This document shows, in pieces, positions 1 to 5,467 of a stretch of 5,467 nucleotides of DNA (position 1 is the first letter of the stretch; the number at the start of each line of letters is the position of its first letter). The stretch is taken from contig MIBK01000217.1 of the NCBI GenBank assembly GCA_001829505.1, forward strand, positions 423 to 5,889. The letters run 5' to 3'. The DNA is from Spirochaetes bacterium RBG_16_67_19. Lineage in GTDB: Bacteria > Spirochaetota > Spirochaetia > SZUA-6 > DRHE01. The position numbers and the translations under genes are program-made. The notes under the pieces were generated by a model. That model was not told where the DNA came from. It saw only the letters and a list, made by a program, of their open reading frames with translations, and ran no database searches.

Positions 1-1
1 C

Positions 2-823
2 CTGCGCGACGCTCCCATCTCCGAGGCCGGCATTGTCGGCTGTGCCCTGGGGGCGGCCCTGACCGGCTGCCGGGCCATCGCCGAAATCCCCTTCTGTGAC
101 TTCATCGGGGTCGCCATGGACCAGGTCTACAACCAGGCGGCGAAAATGCGCTACATGTTCGGCGGCAAGGCAAAGATACCCCTGATCATCCGCACCCCCA
201 TTGGAGGCTATCAATCCGCCGCCGCCCAGCACTCGCAGTGTCTGGAAGCCTGGTTCATGCACGCCCCCGGCATCAAGGTGGTGATGCCCTCCTCGGCCTA
301 CGAAGCCAAGGGCCTGCTGAAAACCGCCTTCGCCGACCCCAACCCGGTGCTCTTCCTCGAGCACAAGAAGCTCTACCAGATCAAGGGCGAGGTGCCCGAG
401 GAGGAATATCGCATCCCCTTCGGCAAGGCCGCCATAGCGCGCGAGGGGCGGGACGCCACGGTGGTGGCCACCTCCTACACGGTGCGCATGGCCCTGGAAG
501 CCGCCCAGGCGCTGGCCGGGGAGGGGATCCAGATCGAGGTGATCGATCCCCGCACCCTGGTGCCGCTGGACGAACAGGCCATCCTGGCCTCGGTGCGCAA
601 GACCGGCCGCCTGATCGTGGTGCACGAAGCCTGGCGCAGGGCCGGCGCGGGGGCGGAGATCGCCGCCATCGTGGCTGAGAAGGGCTTCTCCAGCCTGAAG
701 GCGCCCATCGCCCGGGTGGCGGCGGAGGACGTGCCGATCCCCTTCAGCCCCGTGCTGGAGCAGTTCGTGCTGCCCAATGCGCAGAAGATCATCCTGGCCG
801 TTCGAAAGGCGGTGAAACAATGA
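2..823 (+). CDS. 2-oxoacid (pyruvate/acetoin-type) dehydrogenase E1 component, beta subunit; 5'-truncated by the window edge
   Basis: The reading frame is open from base 2 and gives 273 visible residues to a TGA at 821-823. The family is about 325 residues long, so roughly the first 50 are missing upstream. With an alpha subunit, E1 beta forms a cytoplasmic TPP-dependent enzyme that decarboxylates a 2-oxoacid or cleaves a ketol such as acetoin and passes the acyl group to a lipoyl domain. Visible residues 6-10 (ISEAG) carry the conserved Glu (visible residue 8) that activates TPP. The family segments TPIGG, HSQCLEAWFMHAPG (first His at visible residue 77) and VVMPSSAYEAKGLL follow. The C-terminal transketolase-like domain has IEVIDPRTLVPLD and the VVHEAW strand. 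The alpha subunit is not in the window and probably lies just upstream. The stop overlaps the next start (ATGA), indicating translational coupling. The family call is secure; the substrate is not, and acetoin, pyruvate, branched-chain or an unusual ketol are all possible. The lipoyl protein encoded at 1979-2227 is the obvious local acceptor. Confidence 0.93.
   Translation: MRDAPISEAGIVGCALGAALTGCRAIAEIPFCDFIGVAMDQVYNQAAKMRYMFGGKAKIPLIIRTPIGGYQSAAAQHSQCLEAWFMHAPGIKVVMPSSAYEAKGLLKTAFADPNPVLFLEHKKLYQIKGEVPEEEYRIPFGKAAIAREGRDATVVATSYTVRMALEAAQALAGEGIQIEVIDPRTLVPLDEQAILASVRKTGRLIVVHEAWRRAGAGAEIAAIVAEKGFSSLKAPIARVAAEDVPIPFSPVLEQFVLPNAQKIILAVRKAVKQ
804..812 (+). promoter_or_regulatory. Ribosome binding site for the Gfo/Idh/MocA gene
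   Basis: GAAAGGCGG lies within the E1 beta gene tail, with the AAAGG core ending ten bases before the ATG at 820. It supports the ATGA-overlap start. The spacing is a little long, so coupling to the upstream gene probably matters. Confidence 0.5.
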
Positions 824-1974
824 AGGCGATCCGTGTCGGCTTGATCGGGCACAAGTTCATGGGCAGGGCGCACACCCACGCCTATACCGACCTGCCGCTG
901 TTCTTCGACCCGGGCGTGGAGGTGGTCAAGCAGGTGCTCTGCTCCAACGAGCCCGGGGTGGAGGCCGCGGCCCGGCGCTGGGGCTGGGAGAACTGGACCC
1001 TGGACTGGAAGAAGGTGGTGGCCGACCCCGAGGTGGATCTGGTGGACATCGCCGCCCCCAGCGCCATCCACGCGGAGGTGGCGATCGCCGCGGCCAGGGC
1101 CGGCAAGCACGTGTTCTGCGAAAAGCCCCTGGCCCTGAACCTGGCGGACGCGGAGAAGATGGTGGAGGAGGCCAAAAAGGCCGGCGTGGTCACCATGATC
1201 GGCTTCAACTACCGCAGGGTGCCCGCCCTGGCCCTGGCCCGGCAGCTGATCCAGGAAGGGGAAATCGGCGACATCTTCCACTTCCGGGGTTGCTACCAGC
1301 AGGGCTGGCTGGTGGACCCGGGCTTTCCCCTGGCCTGGCGCCTGCGCAAGGCCGCCGCCGGCTACGGCTCGCACGGGGACCTGGGGGCCCACGTGGTCGA
1401 CCTGGCCCGCTTCCTGGTGGGCGAGCTCCAGGAGGTCTGCTGCTTCCAGGAAACCTTCATCCGACAGCGTCCCAAGCCGGAGTTCGAGGACGGCCTGGTG
1501 GCCAAAGCCGGCAAGGAGATGGGCGAGGTGGACGTGGACGACGCCTCGGCCTTCCTGGCCCGCTTCCGGGGCCGCAAGACCATGGGCTACTTCGAGGTGA
1601 CCCGCTACGGCAACGGGCACCGCAACCAGAACCGCATCGAAATCAACGGCAGCAAGGGCTCCCTGATCTTCGACATGGAGAAGATGAACGAGCTGGAAGT
1701 GTACCTGGGCTCGGATCCGGCCAACCTCCAGGGCTTCCGCCGGGTGCAGGTAGGTGAGGGAGTGCATCCCTACATGGCCAACTGGTTCCCGGCCGGGCAC
1801 ATCATCGGCTACGGGGACACCTTCGTGAACCAGGCCTTCGACCTGATCACGGCCATCAAGGAGGGCAAGGCGGCCAGTCCGGATTTCCTGGACGGGCTGA
1901 AGTGCCAGCAGGTCCTGGAGGCCGCCGACCGCTCGGCCCACAGCCGGCAGTGGGAAACGGTGCCGGCCAAGTGA
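820..1974 (+). CDS. Gfo/Idh/MocA-family NAD(P)-dependent oxidoreductase
   Basis: The product has 384 residues, a normal length for this family of cytoplasmic sugar, polyol and inositol dehydrogenases. The N-terminal Rossmann fold begins at residue 4. Its nucleotide loop reads VGLIGHKFMGRAH (residues 6-18), where the middle Gly of the classic GxGxxG is a Lys (G10-H-K12-F-M-G15). This variant occurs in a recognised branch of the family. The EKP motif lies at residues 101-103. K102 with D187 and H191 (DLGAH) matches the Lys/Asp/His catalytic set known from inositol dehydrogenase IolG. The C-terminal alpha/beta domain includes the NRIEINGSKGSLIFD strand typical of the family. The ATG at 820 overlaps the preceding stop as ATGA; a GAAAGG stretch at 804-809 can serve as ribosome binding site. 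The next gene begins 4 bases after the stop. It probably oxidises a hydroxyl of the pathway sugar or polyol to a ketone, or takes part in an epimerisation. The family is certain and the substrate unknown. Confidence 0.93.
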   Translation: MKAIRVGLIGHKFMGRAHTHAYTDLPLFFDPGVEVVKQVLCSNEPGVEAAARRWGWENWTLDWKKVVADPEVDLVDIAAPSAIHAEVAIAAARAGKHVFCEKPLALNLADAEKMVEEAKKAGVVTMIGFNYRRVPALALARQLIQEGEIGDIFHFRGCYQQGWLVDPGFPLAWRLRKAAAGYGSHGDLGAHVVDLARFLVGELQEVCCFQETFIRQRPKPEFEDGLVAKAGKEMGEVDVDDASAFLARFRGRKTMGYFEVTRYGNGHRNQNRIEINGSKGSLIFDMEKMNELEVYLGSDPANLQGFRRVQVGEGVHPYMANWFPAGHIIGYGDTFVNQAFDLITAIKEGKAASPDFLDGLKCQQVLEAADRSAHSRQWETVPAK

Positions 1975-1978
1975 GCAC

Positions 1979-2227
1979 ATGAGCATGCGGAACATCCTGA
2001 TGCCGCGGCTGGGGCTGACCATGGAGGAGGCGGTCCTGGTGCGGTGGCTGAAGGCGGAAGGGGAGAGTTTCCGCGAAGGGGAGCCGGTGGCCGAGGTGTT
2101 GACCGACAAGGTGACCACCGCGGTGGAAGCCACTTTCTCCGGCCGCCTCCTGCGGGTGCTGGTTCCGCCGGAGACGACCGTCAAGGTGCTGACCCCGATT
2201 GCCGAGGCCGAGGAAACGGAAGAATAG
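1979..2227 (+). CDS. Free-standing lipoyl (biotinyl/lipoyl-attachment) domain protein
   Basis: This 82-residue protein consists of one lipoyl domain and nothing else. It opens with the family's MPRLGLTMEEAVLVRWLKAEG (MPxLGxTMxEG-type) strand, here split between residues 8-28, and carries the modification loop EVLTDKVTTAVEA with the lipoyl-accepting Lys at residue 44 between Asp and Val. The mirror half follows (SGRLLRVLVPPETTVKVLTPIAEAEE). The DKV loop and overall pattern match the lipoyl domains of 2-oxoacid dehydrogenase E2 subunits rather than biotin carriers, which have a Met-Lys-Met core. There is no peripheral subunit-binding domain, no linker and no acyltransferase domain; the stop TAG at 2225-2227 is clear and the next gene starts 14 bases later. 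It probably acts as a mobile carrier for the acyl group made by the E1 enzyme encoded at the 5' end of the window. A second ATG at 1985 would shorten it by two residues, and the upstream ribosome binding site is weak. How the acyl group moves on to CoA is not shown here. Confidence 0.88.
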   Translation: MSMRNILMPRLGLTMEEAVLVRWLKAEGESFREGEPVAEVLTDKVTTAVEATFSGRLLRVLVPPETTVKVLTPIAEAEETEE

Positions 2228-2241
2228 GATGGAAGAGTAGA

Positions 2242-3177
2242 ATGGAAAATCTGCGCGACGTGTTCATGAACGAGCTGATCGCCTACGCCGCCACGGAAAA
2301 GCGAATCGTCGTGCTGGACCCGGACGTCGGGGAGGCCACGCGCACCTGGAACTTCGGCGAGCGCTACCCGGACCGCTTCTACGAGTTCGGCATCGCCGAG
2401 CAGAATACCTTCGGCGTGGCCTCGGGGCTGGCTTCCACGGGCTGCATCGTGTTCGCCTCCACCTTCGCGGTGTTCGCCTCGCTGCGCGCCGCGGAGATGA
2501 TCCGCACTTCGATCTGCTACCCCAAGCGCAACGTGAAGGTGATCGGGGGCTATGCCGGTATCAGCAACGGCAAGGATGGGGCGACGCACCAGTCCCTGGA
2601 GGACATCGCCATCATGCGCAGCTTCGCCAACCTGGTGGTCCTGGCCGTGTCGGACCCGGTGATCGCGCGCAAGGTGGTGGCCTTGGTGAGCGAATACACG
2701 GGGCCGGTGTACATCCGCATGGAATACGAACCCCTGCCCGCCGTGCATCCGGAGTCGCTGAAGTTCCAGATCGGCAAGGGCTATGTGGTCCGGAAGGGCA
2801 GGGACCTGACCATCGCCTCCTACGGCACCGCGCTGCACCGGGCCCTGGCGGGTGCGGCGACGCTCAAAGCCGAAGGCATCGAGGCGGAGGTGCTGGATTT
2901 CCCCACCCTGAAGCCGTTCGACAAGGCGACGCTGCTGGAGTCCGTGGCCAGGACCGGGGCCCTGGTCACCCTGGAGGACCACAACCTGATAGGAGGCCTG
3001 AAGTCGATCGCCGGCGAATGCCTGCTGGAAGCCGGGATGGCGACCAGGTACCTAGGCCTGGGGATCGCGGATATCTACACGGAATCCGGCAAGACCGAGG
3101 AGCTGCGCAGCCTGTACGGGATCGACGCCGCCGCGGTGGCCGGGGCGGCGCGCGAGCTGGTGAAAGGCGGCAAATGA
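2242..3177 (+). CDS. Transketolase, C-terminal (pyrimidine-binding plus C-terminal domain) subunit of a split enzyme
   Basis: The product has 311 residues, the usual size of the C-terminal half of two-gene transketolases. The start was placed at ATG 2242 because family similarity begins at once (MENLRDVFMNELI) and a GGAAGAG stretch lies at 2231-2237; the same frame stays open upstream to 2044, but only through the lipoyl gene. Residues 47-55 (YEFGIAEQN) carry the catalytic Glu, E53, that protonates the TPP aminopyrimidine. The segment GGYAGISNGKDGATHQSL, with H116, is the usual substrate-side loop, followed by EDIAIMR. The transketolase C-terminal domain runs from about residue 180 (KGYVVRKGRDLTIASYG) to VTLEDHNLIGGL and the end. 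Together with the N-terminal half encoded next, it should form a TPP enzyme transferring a two-carbon ketol unit from a ketose to an aldose. The order of the halves is the reverse of the usual one. It ends in an ATGA overlap with the next gene. DXP synthase is a less likely alternative, since that enzyme is normally a single fused chain. Confidence 0.93.
   Translation: MENLRDVFMNELIAYAATEKRIVVLDPDVGEATRTWNFGERYPDRFYEFGIAEQNTFGVASGLASTGCIVFASTFAVFASLRAAEMIRTSICYPKRNVKVIGGYAGISNGKDGATHQSLEDIAIMRSFANLVVLAVSDPVIARKVVALVSEYTGPVYIRMEYEPLPAVHPESLKFQIGKGYVVRKGRDLTIASYGTALHRALAGAATLKAEGIEAEVLDFPTLKPFDKATLLESVARTGALVTLEDHNLIGGLKSIAGECLLEAGMATRYLGLGIADIYTESGKTEELRSLYGIDAAAVAGAARELVKGGK
3162..3170 (+). 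promoter_or_regulatory. Ribosome binding site at the transketolase subunit junction
   Basis: GAAAGGCGG precedes the overlapping ATGA at 3174-3177. The same nine bases occur before the other ATGA junction at 820 (804-812). Both stretches encode the basic C-terminal tail of the upstream protein while serving the downstream gene. This placement favours coupled translation of the two transketolase halves in similar amounts, which a heteromeric enzyme needs. Confidence 0.55.
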
Positions 3178-4025
3178 ACATCAACGCGAATGAGTACGTC
3201 ACCTCCCTGCAGCGCAAGGCCTGCGAGCTGCGCCTGGAGGTGGTGGATATGATCTCCAACAGCGACATCCGCAGCGGGCATTTCGGCGGGTCCCTGTCGG
3301 CGGCGGAAATCGTGACGGCGCTGTACTGGCACGTCATGCGGGTGGACCCGGGCAATCCTGCCTGGGAGGGCAGGGACCGGCTGGTTCTTTCCAAGGGTCA
3401 CGCGGTACCGGTGGTGTACGCCGCCCTGGCCCACAAAGGCTACTTCGACCGCAAGATCCTGCGCTCCTACCGGGAGAAGGGCAGCATCCTGCAAGGCCAT
3501 CCGGACTGCCTGAAAACCCCCGGGCTGGACACCTCCAGCGGTTCACTAGGACAGGGGCTCTCCCTGGCCCTGGGCATGGCCCTGGGCGCCCGCCAGTCGG
3601 GCCTGGACTATCAAGTCTACGCCCTGCTCTCCGACGGGGAAACCCAGGAAGGGATGGTCTGGGAGGCGGCCATGGCCGCCAGCCACCACAAGGTGAGCAA
3701 CCTGACCGTGGTGGTGGACAACAACGGCCTGCAGGTGGACGGGCCCGTGCAGGAGATCATGAACATCGAGCCCCTGGAGGACAAGTTCCGGGCCTTCGGC
3801 TGGAACTGCCTCACGGTGGACGGCCACGACATTTCCTCGCTGCTGGCGGCTTTCGAGGTGCGTAAGAGCCGGCGCGACCGCCCCTTTGCCATCATCGCCA
3901 AGACCGTCAAGGGCAAGGGAGTGAGCTTCATGGAGAACGACATCAAGTGGCACTGCTGCGGCATCGACGAGGAGCTCTGCGGCAAGGCCATGGCGCAACT
4001 GGAGAAGATAAGGAGGAGTGCATGA
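3174..4025 (+). CDS. Transketolase, N-terminal (TPP diphosphate-binding) subunit of a split enzyme
   Basis: The product has 283 residues, the usual size of split-transketolase N-terminal subunits. The start ATG at 3174 overlaps the preceding TGA (ATGA), with GAAAGGCGG at 3162-3170 as ribosome binding site; the frame is open further upstream but that part only shadows the previous gene. Family motifs appear in order: SGHFGGSLSAAEI with H36, DRLVLSKGHAVPVVYAAL with K74 and H76, QGHPD with H109, and TSSGSLGQGLSLALGMALGA (residues 120-139). The TPP/Mg signature is LSDGETQEG...DNNGLQ, with D154 and N183/N184 as the metal-side residues. The usual first Gly of GDG is Ser153 here. The C-terminal end has IIAKTVKGKGVSFMEN, typical of the family. 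It pairs with the 311-residue subunit encoded at 2242-3177 to make the active site at their interface. The donor ketose is not determined. The gene ends inside an AGGAGG site that serves the next gene. Confidence 0.93.
   Translation: MNINANEYVTSLQRKACELRLEVVDMISNSDIRSGHFGGSLSAAEIVTALYWHVMRVDPGNPAWEGRDRLVLSKGHAVPVVYAALAHKGYFDRKILRSYREKGSILQGHPDCLKTPGLDTSSGSLGQGLSLALGMALGARQSGLDYQVYALLSDGETQEGMVWEAAMAASHHKVSNLTVVVDNNGLQVDGPVQEIMNIEPLEDKFRAFGWNCLTVDGHDISSLLAAFEVRKSRRDRPFAIIAKTVKGKGVSFMENDIKWHCCGIDEELCGKAMAQLEKIRRSA
4011..4016 (+). promoter_or_regulatory. Strong ribosome binding site for the mutarotase gene
   Basis: A perfect AGGAGG lies inside the last codons of the transketolase N-terminal subunit gene, five bases before the ATG at 4022. 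It supports that ATG over the upstream in-frame ATG at 3947 and is the strongest ribosome binding site in the window, suggesting that the mutarotase is translated well in its own right and not only by coupling. Confidence 0.8.
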
Positions 4026-4441
4026 TCAACGGCGAAGTCGTCCATCCGGAAATCCTGAAAGTATTGGCCAACTCGGGTCACGGCAACCAGATCGTGATCG
4101 CCGACGGGCATTTCCCCTTCAGCTCGAAGGGTCCCGCCAGCGCCACCCGGGTGTACCTGAACTACGCCCCCGGCCTGATCAAGGTGCCCGACATCCTGGG
4201 GCCCCTGCTGAAGATGATCGACGTGGAGGCGGTCGCCGCCCCCGCGCCGGACGACGGCTCCGAGCCGGCCATCTGGCCCGAGTACCGCAAGCTCCTGCCC
4301 AAGCACCTGCAGATCAAGAAGCTGGGGCGCTTCGAGTTCTATGATATGGTGGACAGCCCGAACACGACGCTGCTCATCGCTTCGGGGGACACGCGCACCT
4401 ACGCCTGCATCGTGCTTAGCTTTGGGGTGCGGAAGCTCTAA
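4022..4441 (+). CDS. RbsD/FucU-family sugar mutarotase (FucU-like)
   Basis: The 139-residue product matches the length of E. coli FucU (140 residues). Members of this family interconvert anomers or ring forms of free sugars, such as L-fucose (FucU) or D-ribose (RbsD), in the cytoplasm. Seen here: VHPEILKVLANSGHGNQIV with the conserved His20, then ADGHFPFSSKGP with D28 and H30, and the C-terminal block RFEFYDMV (from residue 103) and SGDTRTYACIVLSFGV (residues 121-136) with Y127 in the position of the family's YGN tyrosine. The spacing and the HFPxxSxGP segment look closer to FucU than to RbsD. The ATG at 4022 overlaps the preceding stop and sits five bases after a perfect AGGAGG. Position in a cluster with transketolase and dehydrogenases suggests that the operon handles a free reducing sugar. 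The family call is firm; L-fucose itself is not implied, since no fucose isomerase, kinase or aldolase is present. Confidence 0.9.
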   Translation: MINGEVVHPEILKVLANSGHGNQIVIADGHFPFSSKGPASATRVYLNYAPGLIKVPDILGPLLKMIDVEAVAAPAPDDGSEPAIWPEYRKLLPKHLQIKKLGRFEFYDMVDSPNTTLLIASGDTRTYACIVLSFGVRKL

Positions 4442-4446
4442 GGTGG
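4440..4446 (+). promoter_or_regulatory. Ribosome binding site for the iron alcohol dehydrogenase gene
   Basis: AAGGTGG overlaps the TAA stop of the mutarotase gene and ends four bases before the ATG at 4451. It supports that start; the protein similarity also begins there. Confidence 0.65.
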
Positions 4447-4450
4447 AAGC

Positions 4451-5467
4451 ATGAAGCCCTTCGCTTCCTATATCCCGACCCGCCTGTACTTCGGCGCGGG
4501 GGAAACCCAGCGCCTGGGGGCTGAGACGGCCCGCATCGGGAGAAAGGCCCTGCTGGTCAGCGGGCAGGGAAGCGCCAGGCGCAGCGGGTTGCTGGACAAG
4601 GCCGCGGGGCTCCTGAGCGGCGAGGGAGTGGAGGTGCTGGAGTCTCCCGGCGTGCAGCCCAACCCCCGGCTGGGTCCCTGCCTGGAGGCGGCGGAGCTGT
4701 GCCGGCAGCGGGGCATTGAGGTGATCGTGGCCGTCGGCGGAGGCAGCGTGCTGGACGCGGCCAAGACCATCGCCGCCGCCGCGTTGGACCAGGGGGACAT
4801 CTGGGAGGTGTTCCTGGGCAGGCGGGCTGTCGCCCAGGCCCTCCCGCTGGTGACGCTGGTTACCCTGGCGGCCACCGGCTCGGAGCTAAACCCGCACTCG
4901 GTGATCCTCAACGAGAAGACCGGACAGAAGTTCTCCCTGCACAGCGAGCACGTGTACCCGCGGGTTTCCATCCTGGACCCCCAGCTCACCCTGGAGGTGC
5001 CGCGCCAGCCCACGGTGTACGGTGCCGTGGACATCATGGCCCACGCCCTGGAAGGCTACATTACCGCCGAGGGCTCCAGCTCCCTGTCCGACCGGACGGT
5101 GGAGGAGTTGTGCAAGGTCGTCATGCAGAGCACGGAGCGGGTGTTGGAGGAGCCAGGGGACCTGGAGGCCCGCAGCGAGCTGATGTGGTGCAGCACGATC
5201 GCCTGCAGCGGGTACGCCGGGGCCGGCTATGGCCCGCGCTTCTACGACGGCCACCAGATCGGGCACGAGCTCTCCGCCACCTACGACCTGGCCCACGGGG
5301 CCACCCTTTCGGGACTGCTGCCCGGCGTGATGTCCTTTCACCTGGGCAAGCACACCCCCAAGCTGGCCCAGTTCGCCCGGCGGGTATTCCACGTCCAGGG
5401 CTCCTGGATCGAGTCGGAGGAAGAGGTCGCCCGCAAGGGCATTGCCCTGTTCCGTTCGTGGTGCGCC
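4451..5467 (+). CDS. Iron-containing (group III, BDH/YqhD-type) alcohol dehydrogenase, 3'-truncated by the window edge
   Basis: The frame is open from ATG 4451 to the window end, giving 339 residues; relatives have about 385-390, so some 50 C-terminal residues are missing. These cytoplasmic enzymes reduce aldehydes to alcohols, or the reverse, with NAD(P)H. The N-terminal nucleotide domain has the PTRLYFGAGE opening and AVGGGSVLDAAK, with the GGGS loop at residues 96-99 and D102. The ATGSELN segment (141-147) and VDIMAHALEGY follow. The four metal ligands expected for the family are all present and nearly in E. coli YqhD register: D194, H198, H268 (DGHQ) and H282 (AHGATL), plus the accessory GHEL His272. 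The preceding gene ends nine bases upstream and AAGGTGG at 4440-4446 is the ribosome binding site. In context it probably removes a short aldehyde released by the TPP enzymes. Candidates by analogy are glycolaldehyde, lactaldehyde, acetaldehyde or sulfoacetaldehyde; sequence alone cannot choose between them. Confidence 0.93.
   Translation, partial: MKPFASYIPTRLYFGAGETQRLGAETARIGRKALLVSGQGSARRSGLLDKAAGLLSGEGVEVLESPGVQPNPRLGPCLEAAELCRQRGIEVIVAVGGGSVLDAAKTIAAAALDQGDIWEVFLGRRAVAQALPLVTLVTLAATGSELNPHSVILNEKTGQKFSLHSEHVYPRVSILDPQLTLEVPRQPTVYGAVDIMAHALEGYITAEGSSSLSDRTVEELCKVVMQSTERVLEEPGDLEARSELMWCSTIACSGYAGAGYGPRFYDGHQIGHELSATYDLAHGATLSGLLPGVMSFHLGKHTPKLAQFARRVFHVQGSWIESEEEVARKGIALFRSWCA

Larger units (their letters stand above)
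2..5467 (+). other. Interior of a single polycistronic operon (putative sugar/polyol catabolism)
   Basis: Seven genes run in one direction with junctions of -4, +4, +14, -4, -4 and +9 bases. No gap is large enough for a promoter, and I see no hairpin followed by a T-run at any junction. The operon therefore starts upstream of base 1, probably with the E1 alpha gene and perhaps a transporter or regulator, and continues past 5467. Joint transcription is inferred from spacing only. Confidence 0.8.

Noticed and set aside
2044..2241. An upstream in-frame extension of the transketolase C-terminal subunit, which would fuse lipoyl-region sequence to it
   Set aside because: In this frame the extension is only a shadow of the lipoyl gene (GGRGEFPRRGAGG-like composition), while family similarity begins at ATG 2242 with a ribosome binding site before it.
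1971..2241. The short junctions at 1975-1978 and 2228-2241 as sites for a small RNA, promoter or terminator
   Set aside because: Four and fourteen bases are too short, and no hairpin or promoter-like boxes are visible.
475..2982. A very long minus-strand open frame (835 codons) opposite the first four genes
   Set aside because: It lies antisense to four well-supported genes and its translation is low-complexity, rich in His, Gly, Arg, Leu and Val, with no recognisable motif. Long stop-free antisense frames are expected in GC-rich coding DNA.
3044..3061. Imperfect palindrome CCAGG...CCTGG around TACCTAGG, considered as an operator or hairpin
   Set aside because: It lies within the transketolase C-terminal subunit coding region, has no T-run and no junction nearby, and short GC-rich inverted repeats are common by chance here.
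3018..3173. An upstream in-frame extension of the transketolase N-terminal subunit
   Set aside because: The extension overlaps the preceding gene, has shadow-like Arg/Gly-rich composition, and ATG 3174 has a ribosome binding site and ATGA overlap.
4468..5392. Minus-strand open frames opposite the alcohol dehydrogenase
   Set aside because: They overlap a gene with all metal ligands and motifs intact, and their translations resemble no family.

Overview
The window is a tightly packed, single-strand (+) stretch of seven genes with essentially no non-coding DNA. The first and last genes are cut by the window edges. GC content is high (roughly 60-65% by eye). Neighbouring genes overlap by ATGA (three times) or are separated by 4, 14 or 9 bases, so this reads as the interior of one polycistronic operon; its promoter and terminator lie outside the window. 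The organism is a bacterium. Steady use of AGG arginine codons beside CGC/CGG, a canonical AGGAGG ribosome binding site, and a set of genes typical of fermentative sugar users would fit a GC-rich Firmicute or Chloroflexi-like anaerobe, but this is a weak inference and no marker gene settles it.

Layout: (1) 2-823, 3' part of a 2-oxoacid/acetoin dehydrogenase E1 beta subunit; (2) 820-1974, a Gfo/Idh/MocA sugar or polyol oxidoreductase; (3) 1979-2227, a free-standing 82-residue lipoyl carrier domain; (4) 2242-3177, the C-terminal half of a split transketolase; (5) 3174-4025, the N-terminal half of that transketolase; (6) 4022-4441, an RbsD/FucU-family sugar mutarotase; (7) 4451-5467, an iron-dependent (BDH/YqhD-type) alcohol dehydrogenase, cut at its 3' end.

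Taken together this looks like a catabolic operon for an unusual sugar or polyol. The mutarotase would interconvert anomers of the incoming sugar. The Gfo/Idh/MocA enzyme would oxidise or epimerise a hydroxyl. One or both thiamine-diphosphate (TPP) enzymes would cleave a ketol C-C bond: the transketolase by moving a two-carbon unit, the E1 enzyme by passing an acyl group to the small lipoyl protein. The alcohol dehydrogenase would dispose of the released short aldehyde by reducing it to an alcohol. The substrate cannot be read from the sequence.

The least ordinary points are the presence of two separate TPP C-C-cleaving systems in one operon, the lipoyl domain without an E2 acyltransferase body, and the reversed order of the transketolase halves (C-terminal half first).
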